Positions 1-4,925 are shown, counted from the stretch's first letter. The stretch is DNA of 5,015 nt from Acidobacteriota bacterium (GCA_027296665.1 JAPUIV010000181.1:1-5015), one strand, 5' to 3'. Notes: generated by a model from the letters alone, not told the origin. Numbers and translations: made by a program.

Positions 1-1
1 A

Positions 2-280
2 ATCTCCTCCATTCCCCTGCGGGATGAGACCTTCCTGGAAGGTGGAAGGAAGCACCCCCTGCACCTCCTGTTGGTGCATGAATACCTTCACCAGATGGAA
101 TTCGCCTTTGAACGGATCGAGGGGAATCGATATTTGATCGATCCGGACACGGAGGACTGGGAACAATGTTCGGCCGCGGCGGAGGACGAACTCCAGGTGG
201 AATTGAAGTGGAATGCCACCTGTTCGGAAATCGAGTGGTTCCTACTGAGCCCGGAAGCAGGCACCTGGGTGAGAAGGTAG
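2..280 (+). CDS. 3' end of an unidentified protein with an HEXXH metallopeptidase-like motif (5' end outside window)
   Basis: The frame is open from the left edge to a TAG stop, so 92 C-terminal residues are visible and the true start lies outside the window; a TTG at 71 is internal and has no reason to be the start. After a hydrophobic run (residues 20-25, LHLLLV) comes HEYLH at visible residues 26-30, matching the HEXXH zinc-binding and catalytic signature of zincin metallopeptidases. The rest is acidic and polar, with several Trp and two Cys residues (positions near 55 and 74) and no membrane segment. A third zinc ligand cannot be assigned; acidic residues in the segment around 50-65 are candidates. 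I do not recognise the family. A five-residue motif can occur by chance, so a peptidase is only a suggestion. The gene ends 28 bp from the convergent minus-strand gene. Confidence 0.6.
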   Translation: MSSIPLRDETFLEGGRKHPLHLLLVHEYLHQMEFAFERIEGNRYLIDPDTEDWEQCSAAAEDELQVELKWNATCSEIEWFLLSPEAGTWVRR

Positions 281-308
281 TCTTCCGCGGGATAAGAAAG
301 GATCCTTC

Positions 309-761
309 CTACCGGCCGAGCCCCCCCAGTTCCGCCGTGATCAGGGCAATTCTTCTGCGCAGAATCTCCAGCCTCGGTTCGATCTGACTGAGCAATCCAC
401 GGTTCAGGAACCTGTTCGGGTATCCACCACCGGCGGAATACGCAATTTTCAGTCGCCCACTGTGGTAATCGAGTTCCGCCTGGTACCCTCTTCGTTCCTG
501 CCTCAACACATCGCCGCGTACCTCAATGGCCCTCTGTTCGGCAATTGAGGCAGAAAGAAGATCGATCTCGGGGTACTCGAACAGCGGAGCGGCCTGGTAG
601 GACAGGGGCTCGAGACGTTTCAGATCCTCGTTGGTGTAGGCTCCCGCCAGCCGGTACTTTTCCAGATCGGCGTTGGTATATTTCCGCTGGGCCGCGGCCG
701 GAAGGGTCAGGAAAACGACCGCGCAAGCGCCAAGAGCCGCTCCCAGAATGGCATTTTTCAT
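309..761 (-). CDS. Small exported protein with two YTNxDL motifs and a helical, Arg-rich C-terminal half; function unknown
   Basis: This is a 150-residue protein. The ATG at 761 is chosen because an AGGAGG lies 5 nt upstream and a standard signal peptide starts exactly there: Lys2, a hydrophobic core at about 4-20, and an Ala-Ala-Ala/Gln cleavage site near residue 24. Starting at the upstream ATG at 857 would bury the signal in a 32-residue extension. The mature protein opens with two copies of a short motif, YTNADLEKY at 28-36 and YTNEDLKRL at 42-50, offset by 14 residues. The remainder is charged and probably alpha-helical (about 68-105 and 125-147), interrupted by a Gly/Tyr/Asn segment near 112-120, which suggests a helical hairpin. 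I have seen YTNxDL motifs near the N-termini of exported proteins in Acidobacteriota-like genomes, but know no function. It lies downstream of moaC on the same strand, 197 bp away, so it probably has its own promoter. Confidence 0.8.
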   Translation of the reverse strand: MKNAILGAALGACAVVFLTLPAAAQRKYTNADLEKYRLAGAYTNEDLKRLEPLSYQAAPLFEYPEIDLLSASIAEQRAIEVRGDVLRQERRGYQAELDYHSGRLKIAYSAGGGYPNRFLNRGLLSQIEPRLEILRRRIALITAELGGLGR

Positions 762-766
762 ACGAA

Positions 767-772
767 CCTCCT
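767..772 (-). promoter_or_regulatory. Shine-Dalgarno AGGAGG that fixes the start of the exported-protein gene
   Basis: The minus strand reads AGGAGG five nt before the ATG at 761. It is the strongest ribosome binding site in the window and decides the 761 start over the in-frame ATGs upstream, including the one at 857. Confidence 0.8.
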
Positions 773-860
773 CATTCGCCATCCGCCGACAACCCGGGAT
801 CTCGCATGCCGGAAGGAAGATCCCCAACCGGCCACCCTGGACGCGGAGGCGGTACATAAT

Positions 861-888
861 AAAGTACGGCGAATTCGCCCAGGAACAA
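861..888 (-). promoter_or_regulatory. Candidate promoter of the exported-protein gene, with a 12-bp palindrome in its spacer
   Basis: On the minus strand TTGTTC (883-888) is followed after 16 bp by TACTTT (861-866), a weak sigma70-like pair. An overlapping TATTAT just downstream is an alternative -10 but would give too long a spacer. The perfect palindrome GGCGAATTCGCC (868-879) lies between the two boxes, where a bound regulator would block RNA polymerase. Transcription would begin about 90 nt upstream of the ATG at 761. This is a pattern-only call. Confidence 0.3.
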
Positions 889-915
889 TGGTTAAACCGG
901 GAGGAATGCTGCGAA

Positions 916-930
916 ATACCCGCACGGTAT
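916..930. repeat. Short inverted repeat ATACC-N5-GGTAT in the moaC/exported-protein intergenic region
   Basis: Perfect 5-bp arms surround CGCAC. It lies 29 bp beyond the moaC stop codon and upstream of the candidate promoter at 861-888. It could be a weak hairpin or a dyad operator. No T-run follows on either strand, so I do not call it an intrinsic terminator. The 197 bp between the two genes (762-958) otherwise holds only the promoter candidate and ribosome binding site listed separately. Confidence 0.3.
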
Positions 931-958
931 AGGTTTCAGAAGAAGATGGGAGGCTCGA

Positions 959-1444
959 TTACAATTTTGTTTCCCGTTTCCAGGTCCCGCTCCGTCCTCC
1001 GCTTTTCGAAAGAAGCCGAAGATCCTTCACCAGAATGCCGCGGTCTATCGATTTGCACATGTCGTACAGGGTGAGAGCCGCTGCCGCCACCGCCGTCAAC
1101 GCCTCCATTTCCACTCCCGTCGACCATCGGGCCGCGGCCGTGGCGGTGATCTCCACTTCCGGTTTCCTGGCCACCAGGCGGCAATCGACATCGATCCATT
1201 GAACCGGGATGGGATGGCAGAGAGGGATCCATTCGGACGTTCGTTTGGCGGCCTGGATCCCCGCAAGCCGGGCCGCCGCGAAGGCGTCCCCCTTGATTAT
1301 CCGTCCGGATCGAAGGGTCTCGATCGCCTCCCGGCTCATCCGGACCGTCGCGGCAGCTACCGCCTTCCGGAGAGTGATCCGTTTTCCGCCAATATCGGCC
1401 ATCCGGAAAGAACCGCGGGAATCAAAATGGGCAAGACGTTTCAT
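959..1444 (-). CDS. moaC: MoaC, cyclic pyranopterin monophosphate synthase
   Basis: MoaC acts in the cytoplasm in the first stage of molybdenum cofactor synthesis, converting the 3',8-cyclo-GTP made by MoaA into cyclic pyranopterin monophosphate. The protein has 161 residues, the same as my recollection of E. coli MoaC, and aligns with it without gaps over the key positions: Asp17, Lys51 (KGD), Lys67 (AAKRT), His77 (LCHP), Glu112 and Glu114 (TGVEMEAL), Asp128 and Lys131 (YDMCK), and the C-terminal KSGGRSG at 147-153. The known catalytic lysines and acidic residues are therefore all present, and the enzyme should be active. The start at 1444 is supported by GGGAG seven nt upstream and by MKRLAHFD matching the family N-terminus; an upstream extension to 1477 would add 11 unrelated residues. 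No other moa gene is visible. It diverges from the HEAT-repeat gene across 92 bp. Confidence 0.96.
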   Translation of the reverse strand: MKRLAHFDSRGSFRMADIGGKRITLRKAVAAATVRMSREAIETLRSGRIIKGDAFAAARLAGIQAAKRTSEWIPLCHPIPVQWIDVDCRLVARKPEVEITATAAARWSTGVEMEALTAVAAAALTLYDMCKSIDRGILVKDLRLLSKSGGRSGTWKRETKL

Positions 1445-1498
1445 TGATCCGCTCCCGGAACGAATGGTAGCACACACCGAGGTAGGAGAAACGACGGC

Positions 1499-1527
1499 TT
1501 CCCATACCCAACTTTTGCCTGTAGAAT
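1499..1527 (+). promoter_or_regulatory. Candidate sigma70-like promoter of the HEAT-repeat gene giving a near-leaderless mRNA
   Basis: TTCCCA (1499-1504, 4 of 6 consensus) and TAGAAT (1522-1527, 5 of 6) are separated by exactly 17 bp. Transcription would be expected to start about 7 nt after the -10 box, near 1534, only about 3 nt before the ATG at 1537. No Shine-Dalgarno sequence precedes that ATG, which fits leaderless or near-leaderless translation. The site lies in the 92-bp divergent gap; no convincing promoter for moaC is seen there. Confidence 0.5.
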
Positions 1528-1536
1528 GGCTCCCTC

Positions 1537-2430
1537 ATGGAAACTGATCGATCCCAACCCGAACCGATCTCTCTCCGGATCATGCTCCGCCTGTTTCTCG
1601 TACCCCTGGCGGTCGTCCTGGTTTGCGTGGGAGTGTTCCTGCTATTCGGGTTGATCGCCGGGGACCGGAAAACAGGCCAGGACTACGTGAACGAGATCCG
1701 ATCCGGGACGGAGATCCGCCGATGGCAGGCCGCCTTCGAACTGGCAACCTATGTCAGGTCCAAATCTCCGGAGCGCCTCCGGGAGGAGAATCTCGTTCAG
1801 CAGTTCATCCACTTGTTCGAGGAAGCGGAAACCACCGATCCCCGGATACGGCGCTACCTGGCTCTCACCCTGGGCCGTCTCCAGGACCCTCGAGCCGTCG
1901 GCACCCTGGTGAAGGCCCTGGAGGAAACGGACGATCAAACCGTGATCTACGCCGCCTGGGCCCTGGGGAATATCGGCGCGATCGAGGCCTCGCCCCATCT
2001 GGCGCGCCTCCTTGGTAACGTCGACTCCGGTATCCGGAAGATGGCCGCCTACAGTCTGGGAGCGCTGGACCACCCGGATAATGTTCCCGCGCTGCGAAAG
2101 GTTTTGTCCGACCCGGAGGTCGACGTGACCTGGAACGCGGCCCTGGCCCTGGGGCGGTTGCATGACCCCACCGCCCGGACGCTTCTCGAGCAAATGACCC
2201 GGAGATCCTACCTCGTCCAATTCCCGGAGGTCTCCCCCGCCGGCAGAGACCAGATCGTGATCAACGCGGTTCGTTCCCTGGCCCATCTCGGAGATCCGTC
2301 GACCCGCCCGCGGCTGGAATCGATCAGCCGGGAAGATCCGAGCACGAAGGTTCGGGCCGCTGCATTGGCAGCTCTCGATCAAATGCCGGAAAGCCAAACC
2401 GATACCGAAATGGTCCTTCCCTCCCCTTGA
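1537..2430 (+). CDS. Membrane-anchored HEAT-repeat protein upstream of the bc complex operon
   Basis: The 297-residue protein has a short polar N-terminus, one strong membrane helix at about 17-41, a linker, then tandem two-helix HEAT repeats. Repeats are clearest at about 101-131 (DPRIRRYLALTLGRL, then DPRAVGTLVKAL), 132-161 (YAAWALGNIG), 162-192 (IRKMAAYSLGAL) and 193-222 (VTWNAALALGRL). A degenerate one follows at about 240-285 (INAVRSLAHLGDP, then KVRAAALAAL). HEAT solenoids bind proteins and have no catalytic role of their own, and no active-site motif is visible. Which side of the membrane the solenoid faces is unclear. It precedes the Rieske gene by 90 bp on the same strand, so an assembly or scaffold role for the quinol-oxidising complex is possible, but this rests on position only. 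The ATG lacks a ribosome binding site. The Rieske promoter overlaps its stop codon. Confidence 0.85.
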   Translation: METDRSQPEPISLRIMLRLFLVPLAVVLVCVGVFLLFGLIAGDRKTGQDYVNEIRSGTEIRRWQAAFELATYVRSKSPERLREENLVQQFIHLFEEAETTDPRIRRYLALTLGRLQDPRAVGTLVKALEETDDQTVIYAAWALGNIGAIEASPHLARLLGNVDSGIRKMAAYSLGALDHPDNVPALRKVLSDPEVDVTWNAALALGRLHDPTARTLLEQMTRRSYLVQFPEVSPAGRDQIVINAVRSLAHLGDPSTRPRLESISREDPSTKVRAAALAALDQMPESQTDTEMVLPSP

Positions 2431-2454
2431 CAAGCACCGGTTTTTCAATAAAAT
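2427..2454 (+). promoter_or_regulatory. Strong sigma70-like promoter of the Rieske-cytochrome b operon, overlapping the upstream stop codon
   Basis: TTGACA (2427-2432) is a perfect -35 consensus, and TAAAAT (2449-2454) matches the -10 consensus at 5 of 6 positions; the spacer is 16 bp. The TGA stop of the HEAT-repeat gene (2428-2430) lies inside the -35 box. Transcription would start near 2461, giving a leader of about 60 nt to the ATG at 2521. It is the best promoter in the window and suggests that the respiratory operon is transcribed on its own, with or without read-through from the HEAT-repeat gene. Confidence 0.7.
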
Positions 2455-2503
2455 GAATCGTCTTATTTCCTACCCATGTGGAATGTGGGTTCCTTCCTTC
2501 GCG

Positions 2504-2519
2504 TGGAAAAGGGTTTCCA
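2504..2519 (+). promoter_or_regulatory. Hairpin just before the Rieske start codon, with the ribosome binding site candidate in its loop
   Basis: TGGAAA (2504-2509) and TTTCCA (2514-2519) form a perfect 6-bp stem around the tetraloop AGGG (2510-2513). The stem ends one nt before the ATG at 2521. AGGG, 7 nt from the ATG, is the only Shine-Dalgarno-like sequence there. The stem is A/T-rich and would be of modest stability. Confidence 0.35.
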
Positions 2520-2520
2520 G

Positions 2521-3033
2521 ATGGCGGAAAAATCGGATTCCAAGCCGGAAATCACCCGTCGCGGCTTCCTCAGCTGGGTTCGGGCCGGATGGATCGCATT
2601 CACCGCCGCCGCCGCCACCGGGTCTCTTTCCGCCTTTCGTTTCATGTTCCCGAACGTCCTGTTCGAGCCTCCGCAGATATTCAAAGCAGGGTTCCCCAGT
2701 GAGTATGCGGACGGCATGGTCGACACCCGATGGAAGGAGAAGTTCCGCGTCTGGATTGTCCGGGAGGGAAACCTCATTTATGCGTTGAGATCCGTTTGCA
2801 CCCACCTCGGGTGCACGCCGAACTGGTTATCGACCGAGGAAAAATTCAAATGCCCCTGTCACGGGAGCGGGTTCTACATCAGCGGGATCAACTTCGAGGG
2901 ACCGGCGCCGCGCCCCCTGGAGCGGGTCCGGATCAGCCTCGCCGAGGACGGGCAAATTCTAATCGATCAAACACAGATCTTTCAGCAGGAAAAAGGCCAA
3001 TGGTCCAACCCGGAATCCTTTCTGATTATTTAA
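2521..3033 (+). CDS. qcrA: Rieske [2Fe-2S] iron-sulfur subunit of a quinol:cytochrome c oxidoreductase
   Basis: This subunit takes one electron from quinol at the Qo site of cytochrome b and passes it to a c-type cytochrome on the outer face of the membrane. The 170-residue form has a Tat-type N-terminus, TRRGFLS at 12-18, followed by an uncleaved membrane anchor at about 22-43. The Rieske fold carries box I CTHLGC at 93-98 and box II CPCHGS at 111-116. By family knowledge Cys93, His95, Cys111 and His114 bind the cluster and Cys98-Cys113 form the disulfide. The proline loop is GPAPRPL, near residue 129. Residue 118 is Phe where high-potential Rieske proteins have Tyr, suggesting a lowered redox potential. 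I chose the ATG at 2521 because the Tat motif is then close to the N-terminus; an in-frame ATG at 2476 would add 15 residues and lacks a ribosome binding site. The symbol is generic (petA or petC elsewhere). Confidence 0.95.
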   Translation: MAEKSDSKPEITRRGFLSWVRAGWIAFTAAAATGSLSAFRFMFPNVLFEPPQIFKAGFPSEYADGMVDTRWKEKFRVWIVREGNLIYALRSVCTHLGCTPNWLSTEEKFKCPCHGSGFYISGINFEGPAPRPLERVRISLAEDGQILIDQTQIFQQEKGQWSNPESFLII

Positions 3034-3046
3034 GGCAACTTCCGAC

Positions 3047-3820
3047 ATGAAAAAACTTTTTACCGTCAAGAACACCCAGATATGGAAATCGATCTTCCGT
3101 CACGGCCCGCCCGAAGACCGCAGAAACCGATCCCTGGCGGTTCTCGCGAACGTCTTCTTGCATCTGCATCCGGTGAAAGTCAGATCCTCGTCGATCCGGC
3201 TGCGGTACACCTGGTGCATGGGCGGCCTCACCTTTTTCCTATTCCTCGTTCTTACCGTCACCGGCATTCTCCTGATGTTCTACTACCGGCCTACCGTCGA
3301 ATACGCCTACGGGGATATCATCGATTTGCGGGAACAGGTTCCCCTGGGGGCGATGCGGGAAATCCACAGGTGGGGCGCCCATGCCATGGTCATCAGCGTC
3401 TGGCTCCACATGTTCCGGGTGTTCATGACCGGTTCCTACAAACCCCCCCGGGAATTCAACTGGGTGGTGGGAGTCCTGCTTCTGGTACTCACCCTCCTCT
3501 TGAGCTTCACCGGTTACCTTCTTCCCTGGGATCAGCTGGCGATGTGGGCCGTCACCGTCGGCAGCAACATGGCCCGGGCCACGCCTCTGATGGGGACCGA
3601 GGGCCCCGGCACCGCCCTACTCGTCCTGGGCGACGTCAAGTTGGTTCATGCCGGAAACGACGCCAGGTTCTTCCTCCTGGCCGGCCGTTTCGTGGGGGCG
3701 GCCACCCTGCTCCGTTTCTATGTGCTCCACTGTATCGCCATTCCCTTCGTGGCAAGCATCCTGATGGCCGTTCATTTCTGGCGGATCCGCAAGGACGGCG
3801 GAATTTCCGGCCCCCTGTAA
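3047..3820 (+). CDS. qcrB: b6-type cytochrome b, N-terminal four-helix haem-binding subunit
   Basis: This integral membrane subunit carries the two b haems that move electrons from the Qo to the Qi side of the quinol-oxidising complex. It has 257 residues: an amphipathic N-terminus, then helix A at about 56-78, B at 104-126, C at 138-160 and D at 222-246. Haem ligands are His107 and His121 in helix B and His228 and His243 in helix D; the 14 residues between the helix D pair are the b6-type spacing (bc1 has 13). Cys57 aligns with the cysteine of chloroplast b6 that holds the extra covalent haem (c_n or c_i). FYYRPT (78-83), PWDQ (160-163) and the ending ISGPL are b6 hallmarks. The loop between helices C and D is about 20 residues longer than in chloroplast b6. 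It starts 13 bp after the Rieske stop with only a weak AGG as ribosome binding site. The symbol is generic (petB in b6f systems). Confidence 0.95.
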   Translation: MKKLFTVKNTQIWKSIFRHGPPEDRRNRSLAVLANVFLHLHPVKVRSSSIRLRYTWCMGGLTFFLFLVLTVTGILLMFYYRPTVEYAYGDIIDLREQVPLGAMREIHRWGAHAMVISVWLHMFRVFMTGSYKPPREFNWVVGVLLLVLTLLLSFTGYLLPWDQLAMWAVTVGSNMARATPLMGTEGPGTALLVLGDVKLVHAGNDARFFLLAGRFVGAATLLRFYVLHCIAIPFVASILMAVHFWRIRKDGGISGPL

Positions 3821-3829
3821 CCCCCGGAT

Positions 3830-3833
3830 GGAG
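3830..3833 (+). promoter_or_regulatory. Ribosome binding site supporting the TTG start at 3842
   Basis: GGAG lies 8 nt upstream of TTG at 3842. There is no in-frame ATG until codon 171, and an in-frame TAA at 3818-3820 limits the gene upstream, so this site decides the start. Confidence 0.65.
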
Positions 3834-3841
3834 CGGACATC

Positions 3842-4921
3842 TTGATTGACTCCCTCAAAGAGCTCATCAACTCGATATCGAGTCCCTCCTTCTTCCTGAC
3901 CCTGTCGATCATCCTGTTGGGGGTGAGTCTGTATTTCAAACAATTCTGGACCCGCCGCTCCCTCGGGATCGCGGCCGCGATCTCGGGTGGGCTGTTTCTC
4001 TTCAGCGTCACGGACGAGAATTTCCGTGAAATCGTCGCCAAGCCCGACAATCTTCCGATCATCGCCCTGCTCTTCCTGGTCGGTTTTTTCACCTGGCTGA
4101 GTCTCCACCTGGCCTTCGATAATGACCGGAGGAAGGCGGCCGGCGAGCCGATCCTGGAAAAACAGGAAACGTTGCCGAAGACCTTCGTATGGCCCGATCT
4201 CGTTTACATCGAGTTCATCGCCCTGATCGTCTGTACGGTGGTTCTCATCGTCTGGTCGGTATTACTCAAGGCGCCGATCGAGGAACCCGCCAATCCGGCC
4301 GACTCCCCTCCCTCGACCAAAGCGCCCTGGTACTTTCTCGGACTCCAGGAGATGCTGGTTTACTTCGACCCATGGATCGCCGGGGTGGTGATTCCCAGCA
4401 TCATTGTCCTGGGGCTGATGGCGATCCCCTATATCGACCGTGACGTGAAAGGGAGCGGGTACTACTCCTTCCGGGAACGCCGGCCCCAGATCCTTGTGTT
4501 CCTCTTCGGTTTCTCCATTCTCTGGGTTTTTCTCATCATTCTGGGAACCTTCTTTCGAGGCCCCAACTGGAACTTCTTCGGTCCTTACGAATTCTGGGAT
4601 GTCCATAAAGTGGTCCTGATGAACAATGTGAACCTGTCGGAGTTCATCTGGGTGCGGGGTATGGGTATCGGCCTGCCAAGGAACTGGCTTGTCCGGGAGA
4701 TCTTCGGCATCGTTCTCCTCCTTGGTTATTTCGCCGTGCCGCCCTACCTCCTGGCCAGAGGCTGGTTCCGCTCCTATTATGAAAAACTGGGAATCAACAG
4801 GTACTTGCTGATGATGTTTCTTCTCCTATCGATGTTGGCGCTTCCGATCAAGATGTACCTGCTGTGGATTTTCAACTTGAAATATATCGTTTCGATTCCG
4901 GAATATTTCTTCAATATTTGA
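3842..4921 (+). CDS. Enlarged subunit-IV-like cytochrome b C-terminal-domain protein with extra N- and C-terminal membrane helices
   Basis: This protein supplies the second half of cytochrome b, including part of the quinol oxidation (Qo) site. It has 359 residues, over twice the length of chloroplast subunit IV (about 160). The N-terminal extension has three likely helices (about 16-32, 41-56, 70-92). The subunit-IV-like core follows, with helices at about 121-142, 178-198 and 216-237. Between the first two, EPANP (148-152) and then APWYF (161-165) match EPADP and PEWYF of subunit IV, so the Qo glutamate position is Pro162. Next come RGPNWNFFGPYEFWD (239-253), which I recall from related bacterial complexes, and two more helices (about 284-305 and 321-345). 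It begins 21 bp after the cytochrome b stop, in the same reading frame, at a TTG. Without its partner it would be hard to name; with it, the assignment is strong. Confidence 0.9.
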   Translation: MIDSLKELINSISSPSFFLTLSIILLGVSLYFKQFWTRRSLGIAAAISGGLFLFSVTDENFREIVAKPDNLPIIALLFLVGFFTWLSLHLAFDNDRRKAAGEPILEKQETLPKTFVWPDLVYIEFIALIVCTVVLIVWSVLLKAPIEEPANPADSPPSTKAPWYFLGLQEMLVYFDPWIAGVVIPSIIVLGLMAIPYIDRDVKGSGYYSFRERRPQILVFLFGFSILWVFLIILGTFFRGPNWNFFGPYEFWDVHKVVLMNNVNLSEFIWVRGMGIGLPRNWLVREIFGIVLLLGYFAVPPYLLARGWFRSYYEKLGINRYLLMMFLLLSMLALPIKMYLLWIFNLKYIVSIPEYFFNI

Positions 4922-4925
4922 TTGC

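Noticed and set aside
29..43. Perfect inverted repeat ACCTTCC-T-GGAAGGT near the left edge
   Set aside because: It lies inside the open coding frame of the left gene and no T-run follows, so neither a terminator nor a regulatory site is supported.
276..313. Possible bidirectional terminator: GGTAG (276-280) with CTACC (309-313) around AAGGATCCTT, spanning both convergent stop codons
   Set aside because: The stem is only 5 bp, the interior pairs poorly and neither strand has a T-run.
714..735. Lipobox-like LGAC in the signal peptide of the exported protein (Cys13)
   Set aside because: The cysteine sits in the middle of the hydrophobic core, which continues to an AAA/Q site, so ordinary signal peptidase cleavage is more likely than lipidation.
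916..930. moaC terminator
   Set aside because: The 5-bp stem is followed by TTCGC on the moaC strand, with no run of T.
545..1074. Plus-strand open frames opposite the exported-protein gene and moaC
   Set aside because: Their Arg/Pro/Gly-rich translations are typical shadows of GC-rich coding sequence on the other strand, and the true genes have signal peptide, motif and ribosome binding site support.
1642..2448. Long minus-strand open frame opposite the HEAT-repeat gene
   Set aside because: It lacks a recognisable domain and has low-complexity Gly/Arg/Gln character; the plus-strand HEAT repeats are unambiguous.
2851..2862. CPCH in the Rieske protein as a haem c motif
   Set aside because: The spacing is CxCH, not CXXCH, and it is Rieske box II.
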